From Apoderus coryli (taxonomy: Eukaryota > Arthropoda > Insecta > Coleoptera > Attelabidae), in NCBI GenBank assembly GCA_911728435.2, contig OU452199.1, positions 9,186,860 through 9,250,859 of the forward strand: a DNA stretch of 64,000 nucleotides. The letters run 5' to 3'. Positions 13,646-24,499 of the stretch are shown here, piece by piece. The notes below the pieces were generated by a model. It was not told the DNA's origin, made no database searches, and saw only the letters and a list, made by a program, of their open reading frames with translations. Each line of letters opens with the position of its first letter. Positions within the stretch are counted from its first letter, which is position 1. Both the position numbers and the translations under genes were made by a program.

Positions 13646-14344
13646 TTATAGACAGGAACAATGAGTGCAGTCTTTAGTTGTCAATTCCGCTATTAATGGG
13701 CTTAAAGTTTCAGCAGATCTCTTTATTATCTTAATTGGTATGGAATCTAAACCTGTAGACTTTTTTTGTGGCAGATTTTGAATTGTTTTGGAAACCTCAT
13801 CCGGTGAAACCGGGCTAAAGAAAATGCTTTGAGAGTTAGCCGGACCTACTGTACAAGCCTCAGACAAGTTTCCATTAAAATGACTATTTAATTTATCGGT
13901 AATTATGGCAGAATAATATACACAAAAAGCAGACGCAAGATCAGAGGAATTAGTGATAATACGGTTGTCAAGATTAATGTTTATTCTGTTTTCTGTTCTC
14001 CTCGCCCCTCCTGTGTGCTCTTTAAAAATAGACCAGATAGTTTTGGTTTTGTTATGAGAATCAGCCAAGTGACGATTAAAAATTTCAATCTTCTCATTTG
14101 AGATTTTCTTGGCGATAATTTTTTTGTTCTGCTTGTATAAATACTGTAGGTTTTCGTCTGGAATCCGTTGTCTCATCCAATTTATATTTTGAAGCTCCAA
14201 GTACTCACGGTGTAGTTCGTCGGAAAAAAATATTTTAAATTTATTTGATCTATTAGCTGATTTTACAGCCTTAAGCGGAAAAGCCACATCGAAACTCCAC
14301 TCCAGTCTCTGCCAGAACCTATCGAACGCATTTTCAAAGCTCAT
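13646..14344 (-). pseudogene. Non-LTR polyprotein, linker before RT and RT start
   Basis: This open frame of 232 codons covers the endonuclease-RT linker and the first RT block. Visible are 'KTIWSIFKEHTGG' and 'SPVSPDEVSKTIQNLPQKKSTGLDSIP', the usual RT block 0-1 signature (KSxGxDxIP). Near 13680 the frame shifts and a stretch normally present between 'LIAELT' and 'LKTALIVPVYKKGSP' appears deleted. After the shift the sequence continues into the next RT part at 13602. The deletion and shift alone would inactivate the protein. Confidence 0.8.
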
Positions 14345-14399
14345 AGTTTTTATGACATGTAAGCATACATTATCGATGTATATAAGGAGAGCCTAGGCT

Positions 14400-14840
14400 G
14401 TGGCACATCCTTCTTTAGATAAGCCACGAACAGACAATGGCAACACCGCAATACAGTTAGTAAACCAGTCTACAGTACATACTTGACCGGTGAGCGGTCT
14501 CAACGAAAATATTTGGAAACTATTTTTTAATCGTATTTTCTAGTTCCAGTTATTTCGACGCCATACCGTTCTTTGGTGTAAGGCGCATGACGTCTTTCGA
14601 CGCCATCGCCATCCGTTCATGACATGACGTTTTTAGATTTCAACCCTAGGTACGAATCTTGTTGTGAGAGACTGATGACGTCTTCAGACGACATTGCACG
14701 TGTAGTTTTGTGTGTTTTTTTTTAATAACTCTTTTTAATGTATCACCTTTTGTTGTATTACATTTTTTAATCATTATTTTACAAAAAAATCTGTTAGCCT
14801 GGAGGTGCAGTGAACGTGTTAAATTTAAAATAAGAGAAGC
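14400..14840. other. Unassigned sequence between LINE and ribozyme repeat
   Basis: No coding content. A TTTCGACGCCAT motif occurs twice (about 14547 and 14597) and GACGTC sites recur. Function unknown. Confidence 0.4.
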
Positions 14841-14848
14841 AAAGCACT

Positions 14849-15287
14849 TTATTTTAAAATAATAATTATAAAAAGAATTTGTGTCCGTAAATATAAATTA
14901 AAAACTATTTTTTGTGGCATAGCGGACAAAATAACTGGTTTTACCTATACAGGGGATTTTGTTTAATTTAGCAGGGCCTCAGTCTAATTCAGTAGAACCA
15001 GACCGAGGCATGGGTCGACAGGTACTGACAAATTCGTTTCGCTCTTATTATGAGCTCGTCAGAGTACCATAGTCGTTGCCCATCTACAATATCGGCCTGC
15101 ATTTAATCACAATGAGATATACAACAGTAGATATATGTAAACTAGTACCATCTACATATACACATAGTAAATAGGCTGATCAAATCCAATGTATAGGTAC
15201 CACCAGCCGTAAAATAGAAATGAAATAAAAATAGTATAAACACAAACGCTAGCAGGAGACCATTTATCCTTCTGCTACTACAATTTG
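14849..15287 (-). repeat. Diverged single copy of the 525-bp hammerhead repeat
   Basis: About 415 bp align to the inverse of the 525-bp unit found at 54-56 kb, with substitutions and indels. Roughly 110 bp of the unit are missing, including the part around 'CCCAAATATTTGGG'. An 8-bp direct repeat AAAGCACT occurs at 14841-14848 and 15288-15295 and may be a target duplication. The frame seen in the array units is broken by indels here, which argues that the unit is non-coding. Confidence 0.75.
15012..15081 (-). ncRNA. Type I hammerhead ribozyme (diverged copy)
   Basis: On the minus strand: CTGACGA core, stem II GCTC/GAGC around a 7-nt loop, GAAA, stem III ACG/TGT around AATT, then C17 at the cleavage site. 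Stem I pairs GGTACT with AGTACC. It differs from the array ribozyme at four positions: two in loops, one turning a G-U pair of stem I into A-U, and one turning a G-C pair of stem III into G-U. All core bases are retained. Confidence 0.9.
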
Positions 15288-15299
15288 AAAGCACTGAAA

Positions 15300-18200
15300 G
15301 TAAACTACCTACTCTACTTGCAGATTATTTGTACTGCACGTAGCTCAAAACTGTTACTGAATGAAATGGAAGTGGAAATATCAAGTAAAGGAGAAATGAC
15401 CTTGTAAACGTCTCGTCTAACACACAACCCTTTACCATAGGCCATAAGGACTGTGCTGCGAAATTAATCGAAGTTATTCATGTTTTTTAAAAATTTTTTT
15501 AGGCAAGTAAGCTCAATCTTTTTTTTTTTTTTTGTTTAGAAATATTTGTTTTTCAAAATAACAATTGGTAATTTGATTTAATGTACCTATGTGATATTAT
15601 TTTATTCTAATTTTATATGCATCTAATTCAAATACTACATAAATATCTTACGTTTTACTATCCATCGGGAAACTACAGTCTGATATATTGCTATTCTTCG
15701 CAGCACAAACCATTCCGCCTCTACTTTTTTGCATTTCAAATTAAACTATATCACTCTCAAAAGTTTATAAAACAGAAACACACAATATAACTATATAACA
15801 CACAGAATGCTACGGCACTGGAAAACGAATCACTTGAAATGGCAAAGCACAAATAAAAATCCCGACGACAATGAGTTAATAAGAAAACATGGCGATTTTG
15901 AGTGCGCAATAATATGCGCAGTCTCTTCCCCCACCAGCAAGATCACATTCTGTGTTTATTTATTCTATGCCTTTACATTGTATCAGATGATTGAGGTAAC
16001 GCAAAGCCCTCATATTGTTTGGTTATAATTTAGGAGCTATGTGGTATGATAATAGTGGATGGAGGACTATGATTTTTAGGTTATGGTTGTTCTAGTCTTA
16101 TAATTATTATGGTGCTATAGTTTTGTTATTTAAATTATGTTTTGAAGTATATTGGGATGTATTAAACTCAAGTTTCATCGACTTAGCTGAAGCAAAGAGA
16201 AAGAAATTTTCTATGTATAACATAATAATGTAACAAACTGGCCTAACAATTCATCGTTATTGTTGTTTTCATGAGTTGCGCATCAAGATTAATAAATTAT
16301 AGCTGGACTCCGTTATTACAAGTGTCAAGAATGTTTACAATTTCTTCCAAGTTGAAGTTGTGACCAGATGTGTCTGCCAAAAATAGATTTAATATGTGAA
16401 TGTTATCTGTTAGAATATTGGTATTAACTTTTTTTTCTGTTCTCTCTCTTATTGTGATGTTTGTTTCTCACAGTTAAAACTTCCATCCTTCCTCATGGTA
16501 ATATCATGAGCTATATTATAGCGACAGTCAAAACTTCGGAGCTATAGTTTATGAACCACATGAATGTAAATGATTCAGAAAATAGTATTATGCCATTGGC
16601 AATTTTATTCTGTAAAGGACTGTAGATACTGTGGCTTACAATTTAACTTTTGTTGTAGATATCATTCTGTGTTTGCAGGAAATTTAAAATAGAAAATAAC
16701 TTCATAAACCAGGAGCAGGCAAACTTTTGCATTGTGAATAATTTGACACCAATCAAATTGTTCACTTGTTATTATTAATGAAAATTCACATGCAGTTTTT
16801 TTTTGCCAACGCAAAGGAATATAACTAAGCTTATCAAACCATAATAACGTTAGACTAAATCACATTAAATTACTATGTAATATGACGGATGTGCCTAAAT
16901 AAAATTAAAAATCACTGCACATTATTTGTCTCATTTTGCAGCCTTGCCGGACTAACCAATCATAGTGGAGAGAATAATCAAAAAGTCTGAAAAGAAAACT
17001 GTTTATGAATTATCAATTGCGCAACAGTCCAGGTACTCAAGCTCAAGACCCATTGGTGTCAGTTGTCTTTATTTGAAATTAATGACACAATAAATACTAT
17101 TTCCCAAATGTGTTTGTGTTATGCAGCGTCTATTCTATTCTACGTTTTTGATGCAAAAATTAAAGCTGTTGCCCATTAATATCAGTCCTGGTTTAAAACG
17201 GGATCTCGAAGTACAGTAGGTACATCTGAAGCCAGTCGCCACTATTCAGCAGATAATATGGAACACAGTCCGTGACTGGGATGTTATATTTAAATCTGAG
17301 TAGCGTAATCCGAATAATCATCTAGTGGTAAGCCCACTAGGGATATAACAATATATGGGACTCATATAATAACTTTGTATGATTTGAGATGAATAATTTC
17401 GAAGTTAAAATACACGTAAACTATAGGATAACACCAACCTAAGCGGTATTAATATCACAGCATATGATTGATGAGAGAAGGGTTAGTCGGTCTCCTGTAT
17501 GGGTTAAGGTGTTATTTTTCTGCTTATCAACATGTTTGGCCAGCATATGCTACACTTTAGGTTATTTAATTTGTCTCTTATGGAACGAAAGACATTGTGT
17601 GGCCTGTATATATCTCTATTGCAGTTCATGAATGCACAAGGTTGATCGATAAGTGTGATATACGACGCCTTTGCTCCACACCTCAATGTAATTGAGGTTC
17701 TGTTTATTTAAAACGCCTGCACGGCGATGTAGAAGAATACATTTTTATAATAATTTAGTCGCAAATTTCATTTCAAACGTTTAAGTAGATCAACAGGCAC
17801 ACAAAGGATTGGTTGTTATTGTATAGAAGATGGTAAGATTACATACTGTAATAAGTTATACATTGAATTCTGACAATAAAAAATCCATGTCACCAGCAAC
17901 ATAACGAGATAACGTTGGGGGAATTCATAACGGAAATGTATCGCAGCGTGCTCACAAACAGAATATATTACATTTGAATAATCCTTTTTTAAACGAACAT
18001 TTATGCTATATCATATTCATTCAGGAAAAAAAATACCTTTGTGCACATGATGTGCCTGGTGACGAGTTAGGAAGGCTAATGATATTTCCTTTACAAGAAA
18101 AACGTCCGCTTCAATTTAAATTTTATTTTTAGTGTAGCCTATTTTCCATTAGGTATATTCAATATCAGCAACGTTTGCATAATTGGCAATTATAAGTACC

Positions 18201-18490
18201 TATGTCAACCAAAAAGTTAAGATTATAATAACTAATAAAAAAGAAATAGTTAGATAACACCCTTTTTTCCTCGCGTCATATATTGTAAGAATGTATGTAA
18301 AACATGCAATTTAATTTGTATTTGATTTTATTTCTCTTAACTTTTTCAGAATGTTGACTGGGTAACTAAAATTAACAAATAGGTAAATTAACTTGGGTTT
18401 AATTACCTCCTGATGATGCTCATAGTGTTAGCGAAGTATAAAATGATTTCTTATCTAATTATGTAAAAAAATCTTTACGCTCTACTAATC
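15300..18490. other. AT-rich sequence, no gene recognised
   Basis: Contains small frames only (15807-16028 plus, 17504-17686 minus) without recognisable domains. At about 18405-18445 a CTGATGATGCTC..AGCGAAG sequence looks like a decayed hammerhead-type PLE motif, but the required GAAAC is changed to GAAGT. Confidence 0.4.
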
Positions 18491-19067
18491 CAGTTAAGTA
18501 TCAGTGGCGGCTTGTCATATGAAGCAAGTGAAGCAACGATTCATGTAAATAACTAAGGTAAATAACGAATATTTAATTTCTTGATTTTAATTTATTCTGT
18601 AATTATTTTTCTCCATATAAAATTTAAACCATAAATTAATTTATACAATTTTCAACATGAGGTAAACCCAGCTTCACCATAAAACTGTAATTTTGCGATT
18701 ATGATATATATATATTTATGGCTAACTATCATCCATAATGTCCATATAATTCCCTAATTTTAATTCTTGTAATACATTACATATTTTGGCTGTTTCTTCG
18801 CTGTGCACGGCACTTGACACCCTTGCCAATGCTTGTGTCCTCTGTCACACCAATAGCCTATTATCATACTTCTTCTGATGCAGATGAAGCCTGCTTCAAA
18901 GCTTTTTAACTATAACTCACAGGGGGCAACGGGCAACGCTGCCACTCAGGCATATACACAATCTACAACGAGGTACAACCACCTGACGGCCGGCTGTCGC
19001 ATTCCAGTTGCCAGCGTTTAATTATTGTGCCTAGCAAACGACCTTGGCATTTAAAAAACAGCATAAA

Positions 19068-20746
19068 AGAAGAAGAAAAAATTAATGAATATTTTGCAAA
19101 TATACCCATTATTCCACCAGATGCTGATACACAAAATTTTTACAAGAACAATCGCATTCAAAACAATGCTGATGATTTCTGCTTTCAAATGGTTGACATG
19201 GATGAAATACTTATAGCTCTAAACTCAATAAAATCAGATGCAGTGGGTAACGATCGGATTAGCATAGATATGCTACGTCGCAGTTGTCCACATATATTGC
19301 TTCTTCATTCATATTGATTCTTCACTTGGTTAATTATTGCATAGAGACGAATAAATATCCAACACCCTGAAAAACCAGTAAAGTAATTCCCCTACCAAAA
19401 GTTAGATCTCCATCTCACTATAAAGAACTCCGTCCGATAAGTATATTACCTGCTATTAGCAAAATTATAGAGCGTATTTTAAATGATCAAATTAAGGGAT
19501 ACATAGATAATCACAGTTTACTTCCCCCAATCTGGCTTTCGATCGAATCACAGTTGTAATACAGCTTTACTTAAAGTTACAGATGATATTTTTAAAGCTA
19601 TAGATAAAGGACAGCTTACTGCTTTGGTCCTCCTCGACTATACTAAGGCATTCGATCGCATAAATCATAACCTTCTTCTCTCAATTCTGGGTTACCTGGG
19701 ATTTAGTGGGTCTACTAAAACTCTGATTCGCAGTTATTTGCTTGAAAGAAGTCAAAGTGTTTCACTATCTGGAAAAATTTCGGGTTTGAAGCAATTGGAA
19801 AATGGGGTACCGCAAGGGTCAATTTTAGGGCCAGTTTTGTTCTGCTTATACACGTCACAATTATGAAAAGACATTAAACACTGTGATGCGCATGTTTATG
19901 CCGATGATACACAAGTATATGTGTCCTTCCCACCAAGTAAAACCTTAGAAACAATAACAAAACTAAACCAGGATTTAACATCATTGGTTGAAACATCTCG
20001 TAAGCACGGTCTTGAGATCAATCCTCAGAAATCAGTGCTTTTATGGTTTGGAAGCTCCCATAAAAAGGATTACTTGGATATTATGGAAGTTCGCGTTGAC
20101 AATATACCGCTAGTCAATAAAAATTGTGCTAAAAATTTAGGTTTGTTGCTAGATACGACTTTGCGTTTTTCAGATCATATTAGTCAATGTGTTAAGCGAG
20201 CATTTATGAATCTGAAACTCATTTATAGTACTTAATCGCAAATTATTGAACATTTCTACTAAGTGTGATGCACTTGTTCTCTCTCACTTTAACTTTGGAG
20301 ACGTTGTATATGGTGCTTGTCTTACAAGGGTGGACGAGAACAGAGTACAGCGAATGCAGAACTCTTGTTTTCGTCTTGTGTGTGGGATTAGGGGGAGGGA
20401 ACATGGAGTGAGTGAACGGCTTCAACAGCTTGGATGGATGAGAATGAATGAAAGGAGGACTCTACATTGCTTGGAGCTATATAACAAAGTCATACATGCC
20501 AAGATGCCTGGGTATTTGTATGAAAAGTTAAAATTCCGGGGATGTTTACATGATGTGAATATACGACATATAATGAATGTTTCAATGCCACCTCATTCTT
20601 CAGCAATGTTCGAAAGATCTTTTTCTTACAATGTTTGTAAAGCTTACAATAAGTTGCCGTTGCATTCTAAAAGCATGTCTGCTGAACGGTTTCAGACCTT
20701 TGTAAAAAATAATATAACCGACTTGCTTACTTACAGAGGTTTATGA
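19068..20746 (+). pseudogene. Non-LTR reverse transcriptase, broken
   Basis: Blocks in order: 'MDEILIALNSIKSDAVGNDRIS' (19200-19270), a decayed 'YKELRPISILPAISKIIERIL' (19420-19480), 'VLLDYTKAFDRINHNLLLSIL' at 19624 (first catalytic Asp), 'NGVPQGSILGPVLFCLY' (to 19860), a TGA at 19864-19866, HVYADDTQVY at 19890-19920 (catalytic DD), thumb region to 20235, then a frameshift and the C-terminal part 20246-20746 ('CDALVLSHFNFGDVVYG', 'RVQRMQNSCFRLVCG'). At least two frameshifts and one stop inactivate it. It is distinct in sequence from the 12-14 kb RT. Confidence 0.85.
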
Positions 20747-21041
20747 TTTGGATTATAAGTTGTTAATGTCATACTGACATATATTTCTTTTTTTTTTTCT
20801 ATTTATTTTTCTTTAATTATTGTATTACTGAGCATTTGAGTGGTATTGTATTGAATGATATTTATTTGCATATCAAATTTGTTTTCATTTGGGTGTTAAT
20901 GCAGGATTTGTGTTATATGATTGATTTGTAAATGTTTCTTTATAGTTTTAGTTGGGTTAAGTGAGGAAGCTGCTGCTTCAACTTCGCCTTTTGTAAAATA
21001 TTTTATTTTTACAATAAAGTCTTTTATTATTATTATTATTA
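19068..21041 (+). mobile_element. 5'-truncated non-LTR retrotransposon nested in hAT-like copy 1
   Basis: Comparison with uninterrupted hAT copy 2 fixes the boundaries: hAT sequence stops after ..CATAAAAGAAG near 19067 and resumes at AAGCACGCTTC near 21045. The inserted block contains RT coding sequence in + orientation, a short 3' UTR, and a (TTA/ATT)n tail at about 21020-21041. The upstream endonuclease is missing. The first codons of the frame that runs into 19068 from 19027 are hAT sequence, not part of the retrotransposon protein. Confidence 0.8.
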
Positions 21042-21503
21042 ATAAGCACGCTTCATATAGATGTAGAACAGGTTTAATGTAAAATAAGAGTATGCGACAA
21101 CCCTTGGCGAGTGTGTTATATGTATATTATAATATTATTATTACTTTGAATATCTCTACCGCACAGTCGCAAATTTCTAGTGCTATTGTGATGGCAGTTT
21201 GTGTAAAATATTATATTTATTAAATTTAATTTAAAATGTTAATATAAAATAACTATTGCAAATTGCACAGACAGCTTTCTTTAATAATATAATATCCAAT
21301 AATAGTACACATCAGGTAAGCGCAGTTATTATGGAAATTGATATAGTATATTTTTTAACTAAAGTTAAGTTAAGTTAATCAACACCCCTCTCAAGAACAG
21401 AAATATCTTGTAAACAATATACAGACAGACCTGTTCCGAATTTAAATAAATGTTGGAAACTATAAATAAAGCCAAAAGCAGAGCTTTTAATAATACCTAT
21501 CTA

Positions 21504-21565
21504 CCTGATATTATGAGACATGAGACGTTTCAATCATAAAACGTCTCATGTCTCATAATATCAGG
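21504..21565. repeat. 27-bp perfect inverted repeat, 8-nt spacer
   Basis: Arms 21504-21530 (starts CCTGATATTATGAGACATGA) and 21539-21565 are exact complements. It lies within a segment of hAT copy 1 that copy 2 lacks, so it arose by a later insertion or fold-back event. Confidence 0.9.
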
Positions 21566-21789
21566 CAGCATAAAGTTAAATTGATTGACAGTTTCATAAA
21601 ATGTTTTTTATTTAGTATTATTATTAATTAGGTAAGTAAATATATTCAAATATAGATTAAACTTTATTTATATAATTTTAAGAAAATTATACTTAGGTAA
21701 AGTACTTATCAACATCCCTATTAATTTAGCTGCACCTATTTATTGTTTTTTATGCTTCACCACAGTAAACTGTCACAACCCGCCAGTGT

Positions 21790-23990
21790 TAAGTAAATTC
21801 AAGATTTCAAATATGTAATTTAGTAACGATTCCTATGGTTGCCAAACAAATGTACGTGGCTGAATAGGTGATATACAATTTCTCTAAGCTTAACGGCTTC
21901 TCCATTTACTCCTGAATATTGTAGAGGTATTACACAAAGAACATCGATTTTTCTCCTAGTTTTACAAGTTGTATTTAACTTTACTACCACGTTTTCAGCA
22001 GGTTGACGTCAGCCAATGTTGCACGCATCGGTTCATTATTGGCAATCGACTATGGCGATGCTCTTTGTGTGCAATCCAATTAAGTTAATCGCGAGACGTC
22101 GGTTGAATAGCGTCAATTAGGCGACAGGCTACCACAGACGTTCACATGGCTACGGAATTGAGCATATACATTTATATGTATGTGTGTGAGGTTATGTGCA
22201 GCAGCGGGCCTTCTACCAGGTAGAAACACCCTGCTAATTTTCACCTCAATATATAGGGCAAGAAGTTAATGGTAATTGGGGGTTCGTGTGCTGCGCAAAA
22301 TTAATATTAAAATGTATTCAAAGATATGAAGTTTTCATTTCTGTACGGTTATCTTAAAATTTCATTATAAACTTGGCAATATTATCCCTAAGAAATACAT
22401 TTGTTATATATATATATATAATCATTATTTGTTAAGAGTTTAATTTCTTCTGTACGTTGTATGTAGAAATATCAGGTCCTTTTTAGAAACAATAATATCA
22501 ATTCGCCTTATCCGTGCCTTCAAAAAAAATACATATTCATTCGTTTACATAGGAACATTTTTGATTGAAATTCAATGGATTTTTAAAATATTTTAATTAA
22601 AAAGACCCACTCAGGTATTTGTAAATCATATTAAAAAAAAAAAAAAAAGTTAATTTTAATGTAAAGAATGTTTCAACCGCGGTCTATCGACATCGGTAGC
22701 ATCAGGAAAACCATAAATATATCGTTGATGATCACTGGTTGATTATTTCCGTCAAAAAATTCCGTGATATTTATCGTCGAAAACTGCAATGAGGAAACTA
22801 GCTAAGATATAAGATAGGTGTTTCGAAGTTTATTTTAACCCTTCTTGCTTTAAAAACAGATATTTTCGTTTATATAATGAAGAAAATTGATATGTTGTTA
22901 TTTTCAGTGTGTTTGCAACGCATAAATGTTATCTAGTTTACTAATTAAAAATACTTAATAATAACTAATTATAATAGAATAATAATTGTATTATATTTTT
23001 CTGTCTATTGTTGAAATTAAAAATATTTTGGTATGGTTTCGAACAATAGATATCAATTTACATATGTCATGTATAGCTCCGATTTCACACTATTTTCAAT
23101 GCCATAATTACGTAAATTACCGCCTCCATTACCCCACTATCGCGATTTTGAATACATTACCGCACTAGTGTATTGAATTAACAATAACAAAATATAACAC
23201 GAAAAACAATTTGGAAGTAATACTTTCAATGAGCTATTTTATTATGACAATTGTCAGAACTATCTTTATTGACAATTACAAATCTAACAACAATAATAAT
23301 CATATGTAATGAACACATCAATTATTAACAATATCTCACTAATTACGTAAATGACTATTATATTACCAGATATTTAAGACACAAAACAAAATTTGTTTAT
23401 TTATATGACTATAACTTTGGCCCTCTCCATCCCTTATTATCGTTTCCGTCATCTCAAATATTGGGCCAAATAGGACAGGTACATAAATGACGCGTTTTAA
23501 ATATGCCGAAATTATTAATTAAGTGAGGCTATGTACGATAGTAATGTTATTCAATAAGTATTTATTTTTATTTTGCTTGTGTTTATCAAAAGCTAATTAC
23601 TATTTCAAAACAAAATCAGTTTTAAACTACATTTGGCCAAGGAACAAACACGACGGCATATTAAAAGAAACCTTTTCCGCCTCTTCGACTAATTTCCCGA
23701 ACTGGGTTTGTTTCCTATAAATGCAAGGTCTGCTTCCTGAACAACAAAAAATAAATTACCAAGAGCACTAGTAGCGTCATCGCACGTCTTTCTACAGCAC
23801 TTCAAGGAAAAAGGCGCAGTCCTAAAATTATGAGTAAATCTTTAAATGAAAAAATTGTAGCTAAAACTTAACTTTTTCTGTAGCAAAAAAGTAATGTTAG
23901 AAAGGTAACGTTGTCTAAAATATCATAAAGACAGTATGAGTTGTTTTTGATATTTTAATATAAACTTGCCAACGTCACGCAAAATCGACT
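21790..23990. other. AT-rich sequence with a GC-richer patch, no gene recognised
   Basis: The part at about 21990-22150 is richer in GC and CpG than the flanks and is not obviously repetitive; it might be host regulatory sequence. An A-tract lies near 22633. Small frames at 22986-23168 and 23523-23720 have no recognisable domain. Confidence 0.4.
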
Positions 23991-23999
23991 TCAAAAAAT

Positions 24000-24490
24000 T
24001 CAAAATACCTACGTGTTCGTCTTCGTGGTTCTTCTAATTTTCCATATCTCCGAAATAAACTGCAATTCAGGCACAATATAAATAATGTTAATATTAGAGA
24101 TAGCAGAAAATTATGTCTTCCGAGATATTCAAGAGATCTTTTAGTTATTTATAATGCTTCAACTGTTTATAAGTGTGTGTATGTCTTCTGTAGAACATGT
24201 CGTGAATTTTTCTTGCTTCTCACTAATTCTAATTACCTTGGTACTCTGAAATAATTTGATTTGCCAAAAATGGCTCATGAATATTATTCTAATTATTACA
24301 CATTTAAGTACGTTCTAAACAATTAATTAATAGTGGCCAATATAGTTTTGTTCAAAGAGTTTTTATAAGTTTTCTTAATATTACTGGGTAATTTAAGGTT
24401 GAATTCAGTCATTTATGCTAGACTTCGCCTATCTAAACACAATTTGCAAAAAATATCACTGTAATGTGTTTAAATAAAGCCATTTATTAC
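24000..24490 (+). pseudogene. Possible C-terminal tail and 3' UTR of a non-LTR element
   Basis: A short frame near 24000-24200 reads 'YLRNKLQFRHNINNVNIRD..KLCLPRYSRDLLV', which has the flavour of the C-terminal region of Jockey-like RTs. It is followed by AT-rich sequence ending in TTTAAATAAAGCCATTTATTA, a plausible 3' end. There is no catalytic motif, so the assignment rests on weak similarity. Confidence 0.35.
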
Positions 24491-24499
24491 TATTGTTTT

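Larger units (their letters stand above)
12118..14344 (-). mobile_element. 5'-truncated non-LTR retrotransposon, minus strand
   Basis: The element reads right to left. Its 3' end is marked by a trinucleotide tail (ATT)n on the minus strand (AAT repeats at 12118-12134 on the plus strand), preceded by about 190 bp of non-coding 3' sequence. Coding sequence fills 12322-14344 and contains the RT and the region before it. The endonuclease domain expected upstream is absent, so the copy is 5'-truncated near 14344-14400. It is less decayed than most retroelements here. Confidence 0.8.
18502..21788. mobile_element. hAT-like element, copy 1, interrupted by a LINE
   Basis: Starts CAGTGGCGGCTTGTC and ends with the near-complement (ACAACCCGCCAGTG). 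The flanks are TTAAGTAT (18494-18501) and TTAAGTAA (21789-21796), 7 of 8 matching, as for an 8-bp hAT target duplication. Without the nested LINE (about 19068-21041) the element is about 1.3 kb, the same as copy 2 at 38438-39747, with which it shares colinear similarity along its length. No transposase domain is recognisable, so it is non-autonomous. It carries an extra segment with a 27-bp inverted repeat (21504-21565) absent from copy 2. Confidence 0.8.

Noticed and set aside
18405..18445. CTGATGATG..AGCGAAG motif resembling a PLE hammerhead
   Set aside because: GAAAC is changed to GAAGT and no stem III or cleavage site can be drawn. At best a decayed remnant.
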